From Moritella sp. JT01 (GTDB taxonomy: Bacteria > Pseudomonadota > Gammaproteobacteria > Enterobacterales > Moritellaceae), in the NCBI RefSeq assembly GCF_001574435.1, contig NZ_LOCN01000019.1, positions 353,698 through 417,697 of the forward strand: DNA of 64,000 bases, given 5' to 3'. Each line of letters opens with the position of its first letter. Positions within the stretch are counted from its first letter, which is position 1. Both the position numbers and the translations under genes were made by a program. Below are positions 20,501 to 31,087 of the stretch, piece after piece. The notes under the pieces were generated by a model. It made no database searches. It was not told the origin of the DNA and saw nothing but the letters and a program-made list of their open reading frames with translations.

Positions 20501-21073
20501 CAATCGCAGCGTAAGCAGTATTTAGACGAGCAAACCGATGACTTAGAAAAAGCCATCGCTACGTTAGAAGCCGCGATTGTTAAAATAGATAAGCAAACTC
20601 GGGCGCGTTTTGCGACAACGTTTGAAAAAATTAATGATGATTTTAAAATTTTATTCCCTAAAGTGTTTGGCGGCGGTGCAGCTTGGTTAGAGCTAACATC
20701 GAGCAATTTATTAGACACGGGAGTAACCATTATGGCGCGACCGCCAGGGAAAAAGAATGCACGAATTTCTTTACTTTCCGGTGGTGAAAAAGCATTAACG
20801 GCACTGTCGTTAGTCTTTGCGATATTTAGATTAAACCCTGCACCATTTTGTATGTTAGATGAAGTTGATGCACCACTCGATGAATTAAATGTCGGGCGTT
20901 TTTGTAAACTGGTTCAGGAGATGTCAGAAACAGTACAATTTATTTATATTAGTCATAATAAGTTAGCCATGGAAATGGCTCAGCAATTAATAGGAGTGAC
21001 CATGCATGAACCAGGGGTCTCTCGAATAGTCGCCGTCGATATTTCGGCAGCGGTTGAACTTACAGACAATTAA
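17591..21073 (+). CDS. smc: Chromosome segregation ATPase SMC
   Basis: A 1160-residue SMC protein. Walker A [20 protein letters not shown] lies near residues 31-50. Two long Gln/Glu-rich coiled coils (about 170-500 and 680-1000) flank a globular hinge around 510-660. The C-terminal head has the ABC signature [19 protein letters not shown] and Walker B [14 protein letters not shown]. Start: the frame is open from a TTG at 17582, but the ATG at 17591 gives the family's usual beginning, [16 protein letters not shown]. It is followed closely by zipA and ligA, the conserved order of Pseudomonas and Shewanella. SMC compacts and segregates chromosomes with ScpA/ScpB. Confidence 0.93.
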   Translation: [1160 protein letters not shown]

Positions 21074-21092
21074 CATTAAGAGATAGGCTGTT

Positions 21093-22097
21093 ATGCAAGA
21101 TTTGCGACTTGTTCTCATCATTCTAGGGTTTATTGCAATTGTTGCTTTAGTTACCCATGGCCTTTGGTCAAATAAAAAGAATCAAGTAAAACCATTAAAA
21201 GACAAACCATTAAGCAAAGTTGGCGCTAACGTTAAAGATAAGCAAGGGTTTGACCTTGATGGTATCGGCGAAAAACGTGTTGTTAGTCAGCCTGTAGGTC
21301 AGGACATCAGTGTGCCTAAAGCGCCAATTGAACCAACGCCGATAACCGTTGATAAAATTGAGCCTCAGTTTGGTGCATCGAAAGCAACGCAAGACACGAC
21401 AGTGCTAACCGGATCGTTTACTGCCACGGATGTAGAAACACCTTCATCAAAGGTTGATACTGCGATGAATGATGTTAGCTATGATGTTGTTGATACGCTA
21501 GAAACGTCAGCGGCTGAAGTTAAATCAGAACCTGTGCTACAAGAGCAAGTGGTTGTTGAAAGCCAGACGCAAAACGAGCAGAGCAATCTTGATAATAGCG
21601 GTGACGATAGCGCCGATAATACAAATGCTAGCGCAGCAATGGCACAAGAAAAACCGGTTGATGACAGTGCGGATGAAGCGGTATTTGTGATTAATATTAT
21701 GGCACGTGAAGGCACGAATATTGCCGGAGCTGAATTGCTACAAGAATTATCAGCGCTTGGCTTTAAATTTGGCGCGATGAATATTTTTCACCGTCATGTT
21801 GATGCCGCAGGTAAAGGACCCGTTATCTTTAGTTTAGCTAACATGGTTAAACCGGGTGTTTTTGATATTGATGTGATGGAGCAATTTGAATCACCAGGTG
21901 TATCATTATTCATGATGTTCCCGTGTGCAGGTCAAGCATCTCACAATTACAACCTAATGCTAAATGCTGCAGAGCGCATTGCTGAAGGTGTTGATGGTTT
22001 ATTAATGGATGGGTCACGTAACCCATTTACAGAAGAAGCCATTGAGCAAGAACAAGCGTTCATTCGCAAGTTAGAACATAAAGCATTAGCGAAATAA
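21093..22097 (+). CDS. zipA: Cell division protein ZipA
   Basis: A 334-residue ZipA. One N-terminal membrane anchor (VLIILGFIAIVALVTHGLW, about 6-24) is followed by a basic patch, a low-complexity acidic linker (about 60-200) and the C-terminal FtsZ-binding domain (about 200-330, VFVINIMAREGTNIAGAELL onward). ZipA tethers the FtsZ ring to the inner membrane. Position between smc (19-base gap) and ligA is the conserved gamma-proteobacterial order. The long linker is rich in Val, Asp and Thr, usual for this family. Confidence 0.93.
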   Translation: MQDLRLVLIILGFIAIVALVTHGLWSNKKNQVKPLKDKPLSKVGANVKDKQGFDLDGIGEKRVVSQPVGQDISVPKAPIEPTPITVDKIEPQFGASKATQDTTVLTGSFTATDVETPSSKVDTAMNDVSYDVVDTLETSAAEVKSEPVLQEQVVVESQTQNEQSNLDNSGDDSADNTNASAAMAQEKPVDDSADEAVFVINIMAREGTNIAGAELLQELSALGFKFGAMNIFHRHVDAAGKGPVIFSLANMVKPGVFDIDVMEQFESPGVSLFMMFPCAGQASHNYNLMLNAAERIAEGVDGLLMDGSRNPFTEEAIEQEQAFIRKLEHKALAK

Positions 22098-22115
22098 ATA
22101 ATGTTATCCAGATAA

Positions 22116-24191
<2,076 letters not shown>

Positions 24192-24310
24192 TTAATTTTA
24201 GTTCGCGTATTGTTAGTTTTATCTTTAGTGGTAAAATGCGCAGCATCATGTGCTTAACCTGTTGGTAGGTTAAGCGAATCAAATAAAATGTAAAAGGTAT
24301 TGTGAGACTT

Positions 24311-25723
24311 ATGACTGTTAAGACTCGTTTTGCACCTAGCCCAACTGGCTACTTGCACGTAGGCGGCGCACGTACAGCGCTTTATTCTTGGTTACATGCA
24401 AAAAGCCAAGGTGGTGAATTTGTATTACGTATCGAAGATACTGATGTCGAGCGTTCTACTCAAGAAGCGGTTGACGCGATCTTAGAAGGCATGAAATGGG
24501 CTGGTCTGGATTGGGATGAAGGTCCTTATTTCCAAACGCAACGTTTCGATCGTTACAACGAGTTAGTTGATCAACTCCTTTCTGAAGACAAAGCATACAA
24601 ATGTTACTGTTCACGTGCGCGTCTTGACGAATTACGTGAAAAGCAAATGGCTGCCAAAGAAAACCCGCGTTACGATGGCAAATGTAGCCATGGTGACATC
24701 GAAGACACTGGCGCTGATTACGTTGTACGTTTCCGTAATCCGAAAGAAGGTTCTGTTATCGTTGATGACAAGATCCGTGGCAAAGTTGTATTTGCTAACA
24801 AAGAACTTGATGACTTGATCATCCGTCGTACTGACGGCTCACCAACATACAACTTCTGTGTTGTTGTTGATGACTGGGATATGGGCATTACTAATGTTGT
24901 TCGTGGTGAAGATCACCTCAACAATACGCCACGTCAAATTAACATCTTAAAAGCACTTGGCGCACCAATCCCTGAATACGCACACGTTGCAATGATTTTA
25001 GGTGATGACGGCGCTAAACTGTCTAAGCGTCATGGCGCTGTTGGCGTTATGCAATACCGTGATGACGGTTACCTGCCAGAAGCACTGCTAAACTACTTAG
25101 TACGTCTAGGTTGGTCACATGGCGATCAAGAGATCTTCAGTGTAGAAGAGATGATCAAACTATTTAGCTTAGATGATGTAAACAAAGCGGCGTCTGCGTT
25201 TAATACTGAAAAGCTACAATGGGTAAACCAGCATTACATTAAAACGTTAGCACCTGAATATGTTGCAACTCACCTTGAGTGGCATATGAAGGATCAAGGT
25301 ATTGATACAACCAATGGTCCAGCGCTAGCTGAAATTGTTAAAGTACTTGCTGAACGTGCTAAGACACTAAAAGAACTTGCTGCTGCTAGCCGCTACTTCT
25401 TTGAAGACTATGCTGAATTTGATGCAACAGCGGCGAAGAAACACTTACGTCCAGTAGCAAAAGAAGCATTAGTTAAAGTGCAAGAAAAACTGGCTGCGAT
25501 TGCAGATTGGAGCGATGCTGAAGTATTACACGCTGCAATCAACGAGACTGCGGCTGAGCTTGAAGTTGGCATGGGTAAAGTAGGTATGCCATTACGTGTT
25601 GCTATCACTGGTGCTGGTCAATCGCCGTCATTAGATGTAACGTTAAAGCTTATTGGTAAAGAACGTAGCCTTGCTGGTATCGACAAAGCGTTAGCATTCA
25701 TTACTGCACGTGAAAACGCCTAA
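24311..25723 (+). CDS. gltX: Glutamyl-tRNA synthetase
   Basis: A 470-residue class I aminoacyl-tRNA synthetase. The HIGH-type motif is [11 protein letters not shown] (about 9-19), KMSKS appears as AKLSKRHG (about 236-243), and the zinc-binding-like CYCSRARL lies near 98-105. It charges tRNA-Glu. The ATG at 24311 is chosen; a GTG three codons upstream at 24302 is less likely. It lies just downstream of ligA and upstream of tRNA-Ala. Length fits E. coli GltX (471). Confidence 0.95.
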   Translation: MTVKTRFAPSPTGYLHVGGARTALYSWLHAKSQGGEFVLRIEDTDVERSTQEAVDAILEGMKWAGLDWDEGPYFQTQRFDRYNELVDQLLSEDKAYKCYCSRARLDELREKQMAAKENPRYDGKCSHGDIEDTGADYVVRFRNPKEGSVIVDDKIRGKVVFANKELDDLIIRRTDGSPTYNFCVVVDDWDMGITNVVRGEDHLNNTPRQINILKALGAPIPEYAHVAMILGDDGAKLSKRHGAVGVMQYRDDGYLPEALLNYLVRLGWSHGDQEIFSVEEMIKLFSLDDVNKAASAFNTEKLQWVNQHYIKTLAPEYVATHLEWHMKDQGIDTTNGPALAEIVKVLAERAKTLKELAAASRYFFEDYAEFDATAAKKHLRPVAKEALVKVQEKLAAIADWSDAEVLHAAINETAAELEVGMGKVGMPLRVAITGAGQSPSLDVTLKLIGKERSLAGIDKALAFITARENA

Positions 25724-25839
25724 GGGTGTGCAAATAATATACTTTCTGTCGTTTGATGTTAATTTTTAGAGTATAGATATTGACAGTTAAACGACAGATG
25801 CATATTATCTTCTGCAGTAGCGAACGCTGCTGTAGAAAT

Positions 25840-25915
25840 GGGGCCATAGCTCAGTTGGGAGAGCGCGACACTGGCAGTGTCGAGGTCATCGGTTCGATCC
25901 CGTTTGGCTCCACCA
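25840..25915 (+). tRNA. tRNA-Ala (anticodon GGC)
   Basis: A full 76-base cloverleaf with the 3' CCA encoded. The acceptor stem GGGGCCA/TGGCTCC includes the G3:U70 pair that marks alanine tRNAs. D arm GCTC/GAGC, anticodon stem CGACA/TGTCG with loop CTGGCAG (anticodon GGC), and the TTCGATC T-loop are all present. The T-stem ATCGG/CCGTT has a T-T mismatch at its second pair, where E. coli has G-C. It lies downstream of gltX and seems to be a single gene. Confidence 0.95.
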
Positions 25916-26123
25916 TTTCTGCTTCAAACATTATCTTAAAAATACCGTCTTCAAAATACCTTATTTCAAATCATAGTTATATTCACTGCATTTAATTCCT
26001 TGTTTAGCATGCTATTGCAAATATTCAAAATCTAATATTATTAGTGTTTTTACCTTGTTAAGGTTATATTTATCAATCACGCTATAGAATATTGACGAAT
26101 TTCAGCCTCCTTAATGAGTAACT

Positions 26124-27200
26124 ATGAAACTAATTTTAAATGAAAATAGCCAGATGCGTAATTTGGTGATGATAGCCGCCGTGATCATTATTCTCGGTGG
26201 TATCAAAATAGCCACACCGATTATCATTCCATTTTTACTTGCTCTGTTTATTGCGATTATTTGCAACCCGTTGGTCAATGTGATCACGCGTTGCCGTATC
26301 CCACGCGGGATCGCGATTTTTGTTGTGCTGATTATCGCTATCACTATTGGCTTGTCGATCACCAGTGTGATTGGTTCGAGTGTGCAGCAGCTCACCAGTA
26401 ATATTGGTGATTATCAAAGCCAAATTCGAGGACATTACGGTGAGTTAGTGATGTTCTTAAATAAATATAACATCAAAATATCATCAGACACCTTGCTGGA
26501 ATACTTCAACCCAGGTACTGCTGTTACTATGGTCTCTAGCATGGTTAGTAGTTTGTCTGGGGTGATGGCCAATATTTTCCTGATCTTATTAACGGTGGTC
26601 TTTATGCTGTTCGAAGGTGATGCTTTACCGAAGAAACTGCATTTAATGTTTAAAGACCCTGACTTCAAATTAGCACAGTTAGACAAGTTCTTAGATTCGG
26701 TGAACAAATACGTGGCGATCAAAACGTTAGTCAGTATCGCGACGGGTATCTCGGTTGGCTTAATGCTGTTTCTAATGGATGTGGATTTCTATCTGTTGTG
26801 GGGCTTAATCGCATTCCTACTCAACTACGTACCTAATATCGGTTCTTTAATTGCCGCGGTACCTGCGGTGATCTTAACGACGTTACAGCTAGGTTTACCA
26901 GAAGCTGGCACGGTAGCGGCGGGTTATGTGACTATTAACTTGGTTATGGGTAATGTTGTAGAGCCGCGTTTCATGGGCAAAGGGCTAGGTTTATCAACTT
27001 TGATTGTATTCTTATCATTAATCTTCTGGGGCTGGTTACTTGGTCTCGTTGGTATGTTACTCGCTGTACCGCTAACCATGATTGTTAAAATTGGCTTAGA
27101 AACCATTAATGATGAGAACTGGATGTCGATACTGATCAGTAGTGATGTTGACGTGAAGAAGAGTAGTGATGTTGACGTGAAAAATAACCAAGAGGCTTGA
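26124..27200 (+). CDS. AI-2E family (PerM/TqsA-like) membrane transporter
   Basis: A 358-residue inner-membrane protein with about eight hydrophobic segments, of the AI-2E transporter family. The conserved C-terminal region LLWGLIAFLLNYVPNIGSLIAAVP and ILTTLQLGLPEAG are family signatures. Members export small molecules (TqsA, quorum signal AI-2) or ions; which one this carries cannot be told. The C-terminus is odd: an 8-residue unit SSDVDVKK is repeated in tandem (24-bp repeat at 27138 and 27162), giving an acidic-basic tail. A terminator follows. Confidence 0.82.
   Translation: MKLILNENSQMRNLVMIAAVIIILGGIKIATPIIIPFLLALFIAIICNPLVNVITRCRIPRGIAIFVVLIIAITIGLSITSVIGSSVQQLTSNIGDYQSQIRGHYGELVMFLNKYNIKISSDTLLEYFNPGTAVTMVSSMVSSLSGVMANIFLILLTVVFMLFEGDALPKKLHLMFKDPDFKLAQLDKFLDSVNKYVAIKTLVSIATGISVGLMLFLMDVDFYLLWGLIAFLLNYVPNIGSLIAAVPAVILTTLQLGLPEAGTVAAGYVTINLVMGNVVEPRFMGKGLGLSTLIVFLSLIFWGWLLGLVGMLLAVPLTMIVKIGLETINDENWMSILISSDVDVKKSSDVDVKNNQEA
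27138..27183 (+). repeat. 24-bp tandem repeat in the 3' end of a transporter gene
   Basis: Two copies of a unit beginning AGTAGTGATGTTGACGTGAA, at 27138 and 27162, encoding SSDVDVK twice. Frame-preserving duplication, probably by slippage. Confidence 0.7.
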
Positions 27201-27242
27201 TCGCATTTTAGTGCTAATCAAGTATAATGCGGTGAATTGAAT

Positions 27243-27272
27243 AAAGGGATGTACAGTGTGCATCCCTTTTTG
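27243..27272 (+). terminator. Terminator after AI-2E family gene
   Basis: Stem AAAGGGATG/CATCCCTTT with a 9-base loop and trailing T residues. Confidence 0.75.
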
Positions 27273-27303
27273 TTTTGTAAGATTAATTAAGGTGAATAAG
27301 ATT

Positions 27304-28242
27304 GTGACTGCCGCTATGTCCGAGGTTGATGTGAAATTTCCGCTTGAATTTATTGATTTTTCTGCTGTTGCAGAAGATGCTTGTCGCTTGTTCCATGGTC
27401 GTGGCCATACGTATGCTGGTTTTGAGCACATGAACATCGATTGGTTACCACCAGTTGCACTTATTACGCTATACAAAGAAGAAGAGAACGATTACTTATT
27501 ATTGTTAGCAGAATCGCTTCAAACACAACTTGGTGAGCAATGTAAAACCGTACTCGTGCAATTCCGTTGTCGTGAACGAGCCCCCACAGCATTGTTCCTT
27601 GGCGAAGAATGCCACCGTACCGAGATCACTGAAAATGGTATGACTTTCAATCTCGAATTTGGTCGTGCGCAAAACACGGGTATATTTCTTGATATGGCGA
27701 ATGGCCGTCAATGGGTGAAAGAACACGCAGAAAATGCCAATGTATTAAACTTGTTCTCCTATACTTGTGCCTTCTCTGTTGCCGCTTTAGCGGGTGGTGC
27801 AGACAAGGTGATGAACGTTGATCTTAGCCGTACCTCATTAACCATGGGTCGTGATAATCACCGCAGTAATGGTCATGATCTTAAGCGTGTTAAATTTGAA
27901 GGGGTTGATATCTTTAAATCGTATGGCCGTTTACGTAAACATGGCCCTTATGACCTGTTGATCTCGGATCCACCGTCATTCCAAAAGGGCAGTGTTGATA
28001 TTAAACGTGACTACAGCAAAATCATTAAGCGTATCCCAGAGTTAATGAAACCGGGTGGTAAAGTGATGTTATGTTTAAATGCCCCTGAGCTTGGTGAGCA
28101 GTTCTTATTTGATAATGTGGCAGAGCATTGTCCTGATTGTGTGTTCCAAGAACAGCTTGCGCCGCCAGCCGTATTTAAAGAAGCAGAAGCGGGTAAGGGT
28201 CTTAAAGTATTAATCTTTACTTACTTACCTAAAGCGGATTAA
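27304..28242 (+). CDS. RlmI-like SAM-dependent 23S rRNA methyltransferase
   Basis: A 312-residue class I methyltransferase of the RlmI/COG1092 group. The SAM-binding motif is LNLFSYTCAFSVAALAGGA, the acidic motif VMNVDLS, and the catalytic region LLISDPPSFQKGSVD resembles the rRNA m5C/m2G enzymes. A PUA-like N-terminal domain as in full RlmI (about 396 aa) is missing, so this is a shorter relative and the target base is uncertain. Start: the GTG at 27304 has an AAGGTG site 9 bases upstream; the frame is open further upstream to 27256, and an ATG lies at 27316. Probably monocistronic. Confidence 0.75.
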   Translation: MTAAMSEVDVKFPLEFIDFSAVAEDACRLFHGRGHTYAGFEHMNIDWLPPVALITLYKEEENDYLLLLAESLQTQLGEQCKTVLVQFRCRERAPTALFLGEECHRTEITENGMTFNLEFGRAQNTGIFLDMANGRQWVKEHAENANVLNLFSYTCAFSVAALAGGADKVMNVDLSRTSLTMGRDNHRSNGHDLKRVKFEGVDIFKSYGRLRKHGPYDLLISDPPSFQKGSVDIKRDYSKIIKRIPELMKPGGKVMLCLNAPELGEQFLFDNVAEHCPDCVFQEQLAPPAVFKEAEAGKGLKVLIFTYLPKAD

Positions 28243-28629
28243 TACCTGTATTCGATTTTATGCTGATTTCAACGTCAAAATAGAGGTATATTACTTTTTG
28301 GTATACCTTATATTAAGTTGTTCTATTTTGTTTATTATTGTTCAGTTTTAGTTACCTTGTTGTATGTTGAGGTCGTCGTCCCTTTGTTATTTCGTTAGTT
28401 TGCTTTCATATGAAGAGCTGATCAACAAAATGTTGATAAATAATTACAAAATGGATTTATTGACCGTGATCAAACTTTTCACTCAGCTCAACAAATATTG
28501 CAGACTGAAAATGCTGTGTTAGGATTAATACATGAGCTGAGCAAAGAGTTGTTCGGAGAAGTGTGATAAGCAGGTTATCGATTATCGACATATTTTAACG
28601 ATGTACTGTTAAGTACTATTAAGGTGGTT
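28243..28629. other. Intergenic region with a start-less open stretch
   Basis: No complete gene. A start-less open stretch on the plus strand ending at the TGA at 28564-28566 translates DRDQTFHSAQQILQTENAVL then GLIHELSKELFGEV. It looks protein-like and may be the tail of a decayed gene; I do not recognise it. Confidence 0.3.
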
Positions 28630-28743
28630 ATGATGGACTATAATGAAAACGATTTATCGTATTATCAACTTCAAGACGAATTACAACAAGAATTAGAAGC
28701 GGAATTACGCAAACAACTTGAAGATGAGTCAGGCGTTAACTAA
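28630..28743 (+). CDS. Small acidic protein, 37 residues
   Basis: A short open frame, MMDYNENDLSYYQLQDELQQ continuing ELEAELRKQLEDESGVN, with an AAGGTGG ribosome binding site at 28621 and a clear terminator 40 bases after the stop. The protein is acidic with a heptad-like Leu/Gln/Glu helix, so it may be a coiled-coil peptide. I do not recognise a family. The signals around it, not homology, support it as a real gene. Confidence 0.55.
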   Translation: MMDYNENDLSYYQLQDELQQELEAELRKQLEDESGVN

Positions 28744-28784
28744 TCAGCTAAGACTGAATAGTTAACGGTATATACTGATGATAA

Positions 28785-28809
28785 AGAAGCCTCGTTTGAG
28801 GCTTTTTTT
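28785..28809 (+). terminator. Terminator of the 37-residue small gene
   Basis: Stem AAGCCTC/GAGGCTT with loop GTTT and a seven-T tail. Confidence 0.85.
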
Positions 28810-28911
28810 ATGCCTGTTTAATACATCATGCCGTATTTTTACAATATAAATTTTTATCTATTTATATTGCCTGCATGACACGACGATTAACTTATTTTTC
28901 GATTCATCACG

Positions 28912-29079
28912 TTATACACAAATATGTCCGTATTGTGTGTATATCCCCTTAGCATTACTCCAGTTGTGTATAACTTTAAGTATAAAAACGCGGTTGTGGA
29001 CTAAATTAGTCTTATAATTGGATTATCTTACCAATAATAGGCATTTTAATCAGGTTATCCACAATTTCTGTGGATAACC
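28912..29079. other. Cluster of four perfect DnaA boxes
   Basis: Four exact matches to TTATNCACA occur within 170 bases: TTATACACA at 28912-28920, TGTGTATAA (reverse) at 28965-28973, TTATCCACA at 29055-29063 and TGTGGATAA (reverse) at 29069-29077. The last two form a perfect 11-bp inverted repeat, GGTTATCCACA and TGTGGATAACC with a 5-base loop. Flanks are AT-rich. No dnaA, dnaN, mnmG or rpmH is nearby, so chromosomal oriC is unlikely; a DnaA-titrating or DnaA-reactivating locus (datA/DARS type) is a better idea. The rest of the gap 28744-29266 holds no gene that I can see. Confidence 0.6.
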
Positions 29080-29186
29080 ATGTGTGTTAACTGGGGTTTA
29101 CATTTTAAGTGTATGTATTTAAATGATTTTATATCACATTTTTAATGTGTATTCAAAAATCAAGTAAAAATTAGAAATTAAATACA

Positions 29187-29260
29187 ACTAAAGACTGACT
29201 TTTTTAGTTGTTTTTGTTATATAAAATAACGTCCTCAGAAGCTCTGAACACGTTATTTTT
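29187..29260. terminator. Two adjacent hairpins with T-runs
   Basis: CAACTAAA (29187) pairs with TTTAGTTG followed by a T-run, and AATAACGT (29225) pairs with ACGTTATT followed by T residues ending at 29260. They lie just beyond the degraded pta 3' copy on its downstream side, so the second could be the original pta terminator. Confidence 0.5.
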
Positions 29261-29266
29261 TATCTG

Positions 29267-29322
29267 AGACTAAGACGTTAATTACTCAATTTTAATCGCT
29301 GTAAGCGCGACTGTGTAGAAAT
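29267..29322 (-). pseudogene. Degraded second copy of the pta 3' end
   Basis: Minus-strand translation gives YTVALTAIKIE, a stop, LTS and another stop, against [15 protein letters not shown] at the end of the intact pta (37414). Seventeen bases (29267-29283) are identical to 37411-37427, and about 25 of the next 34 match. The in-frame TAA replaces a Gln codon. This is a remnant, in the same orientation as pta, and forms a direct repeat that brackets the decayed region to its right. Confidence 0.65.
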
Positions 29323-29516
29323 GTTGATACATAAGCTTAAAAGAGGATTTTGGTGAGCTGAAACCTCACTTTATTTAACTATTATTTACAATAGAGGTGT
29401 GATACCGACCTGTTACTTGATGAAGGCACTAATCAACTTATTGAGACTGCATTAACTAAGTAGTTAGATCCAGCAGGTCTAGCTGCAAGGGTAACCTATA
29501 GATACTATTCTCAATC

Positions 29517-29732
29517 TTAACCCTGCCAGTAGAGATTCGGGAAATTGACCAGCGTTGATATACCAAACACCAGTAAAGTATAAATTATGAATCGATTTTT
29601 AATTGCAAGGATTTGCTCGAGGGTGAACGGTTTTCCTATTTTGATAGGGTATTGTTGATGCACACGATAGAATATACCGATATAGGTGACTAATAATAAG
29701 ATTAAATGGGTAACAATGCTCACTGATGACAT
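29517..29732 (-). CDS. Small hypothetical membrane protein
   Basis: A 71-residue open frame with two hydrophobic segments (THLILLLVTYIGIFY and FIIYTLLVFGISTLVNF). No family recognised and no clear ribosome binding site, so it may be real or a remnant. Between the pta remnant and this gene, a short open piece reads LLDEGTNQLIETALTK before a stop, also unrecognised. Confidence 0.4.
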   Translation of the reverse strand: MSSVSIVTHLILLLVTYIGIFYRVHQQYPIKIGKPFTLEQILAIKNRFIIYTLLVFGISTLVNFPNLYWQG

Positions 29733-30142
29733 AGGCGTTTCTGCTGATAAATACGTATTAAAAATAGCAATAAAGTAGATTTAAGCATTTTTCTTAGAGG
29801 GAGGGGCTGGAAATTGTGAGCTAGCTTGTTGTTATGGATATTGAGGCGTGATGTATATATCATTCGTCGCTATTATTTGATAACGATAGCGACGTTTATT
29901 TTTCTTATCAGCTTCTTCATGTTTACCTCATATCTTAATGTTATTAATATATATAGCAAAAGTTAGATTATCATGCTGGCATTTCTTTGTGTATGAAATT
30001 CAGTGTCATTACTTAATTAATAGTTTTAAACGTATAATCTACTTAAATATTGGTATATATTGCTATTTTTAATTGCATTCAGTCATTTAAATTTAGTTTA
30101 CGGAATTCCGTAAATACACCGTTATAAGGAGTATTGCTTTAA

Positions 30143-30430
30143 ATGGATTCACCAGAATTATCTATTTTATTATTAAACCTCATTATTATTTTAGTGGCGT
30201 ACCTTTCTATCTATCCGAAGTTAGCTGGTGACAGCTTGAACAAAATTTCAGTTTATGATCTTTTTGTTTCAGGTTTTTCTTTGCTAGTCGTTGGCCTACA
30301 TTATTGGGGTAGTGGGCATGAATTCAATTTGTTCATTATGAATGTTAATTGGGTTTGGTTTACGCTCATAACTTATGGCTTAATCGAAATACCTATTTTA
30401 ATTTGGTACATCAAAAAGCAGAAAGCTTAA
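30143..30430 (+). CDS. Small hypothetical membrane protein
   Basis: A 95-residue protein with three hydrophobic segments (ILLLNLIIILVAYLSIY; YDLFVSGFSLLVVGLHYW; WVWFTLITYGLIEIPILIWYI). An AAGGAG ribosome binding site lies upstream of the ATG. No family recognised. It lies alone in the decayed region; the large gaps around it hold remnants only. Confidence 0.6.
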   Translation: MDSPELSILLLNLIIILVAYLSIYPKLAGDSLNKISVYDLFVSGFSLLVVGLHYWGSGHEFNLFIMNVNWVWFTLITYGLIEIPILIWYIKKQKA

Positions 30431-30591
30431 GCTAATAAACAGGGGCTCGTAACGCTAGCGATCATCACAATAGGCTTTTCCTCCTATAGTGACTTGCATC
30501 CCATATCTAAAAAGTATTAGAAATAAGTATTTCAATTAGAATCGCGCGAAAGAGGGATTACTAAGACAGTGCAAGATTATCCATCTATAAT

Positions 30592-30802
30592 TACTGAGTA
30601 AAATCGGTATAAAAGGCTAAAACGAGGCTTAGGGGGCATTTTGGCCTGAGTGGTGTTGTACATTATCATCTTTATGTTCAATCGGTCGTATATGGACGAT
30701 TTAGTAGATAGAGAAAAAGTTATTACTAAAAAAATTATCAACCGATGGACGCCGAACAACTTATCAAATGTTTTTAAAAACTTTAAATCGGTGTATTGTT
30801 AA
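30592..30802 (+). pseudogene. Broken small membrane-protein frame
   Basis: A continuous frame NRYKRLKRGLGGILA, then a TGA (30647-30649), then VVLYIIIFMFNRSYMDDL continuing to a stop at 30800-30802. The part after the stop has one membrane segment and a basic tail. A GTG directly after the TGA could start a 50-residue protein, but there is no ribosome binding site. More likely a decayed gene of unknown family. Confidence 0.3.
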
Positions 30803-30867
30803 CTGCTTACACGTTAAAAATAAAGAATGTAACTGTACAACACAAAACTACCACTTAAGGAATCCTT

Positions 30868-31050
30868 ATGAAAGTAATAGTAGAGTTTATAGTAACAGGT
30901 CAATATAAAGATAGAGTATGGGAATCTTCATTCCATGGAGAGAAAGGGAGTGTTCGCGCGCTATCACCGTCTTATGCTGCACGGTTAATAAATGAATCTA
31001 AAGCAAAACTTTATATCAACGAAGAAGGTAAACCTGAAATCGAGAAATAA
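30868..31050 (+). CDS. Small hypothetical protein, 60 residues
   Basis: A 60-residue protein, MKVIVEFIVTGQYKDRVWES onward, ending KLYINEEGKPEIEK. An AAGGAA ribosome binding site is well spaced from the ATG, and a hairpin follows the stop, so it is likely expressed. The strand-rich N-terminus and helical middle suggest a small folded cytoplasmic protein. I do not recognise a family. It lies in the decayed accessory region and may be cargo or a phage-derived gene. Confidence 0.6.
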   Translation: MKVIVEFIVTGQYKDRVWESSFHGEKGSVRALSPSYAARLINESKAKLYINEEGKPEIEK

Positions 31051-31058
31051 TCTAGCTA

Positions 31059-31087
31059 ATTTCAAACAATTCTTATTTGTTTGAAAT
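31059..31087. terminator. Hairpin after the 60-residue gene
   Basis: An 11-bp perfect stem, ATTTCAAACAA/TTGTTTGAAAT, with a 7-base loop. It lacks a strong T-run. Confidence 0.5.

Noticed and set aside
25780-25995. 71-residue frame running across the tRNA gene
   Set aside because: It reads through tRNA-Ala, so it is not a gene.
28912-29079. DnaA boxes as chromosomal oriC
   Set aside because: None of the usual neighbours (dnaA, dnaN, mnmG, rpmH) is present, and only four boxes are seen; kept as a DnaA-binding cluster only.
28630-31050. Toxin-antitoxin pair among the small genes
   Set aside because: The small genes at 28630 and 30868 are not adjacent, and neither resembles a known toxin or antitoxin.
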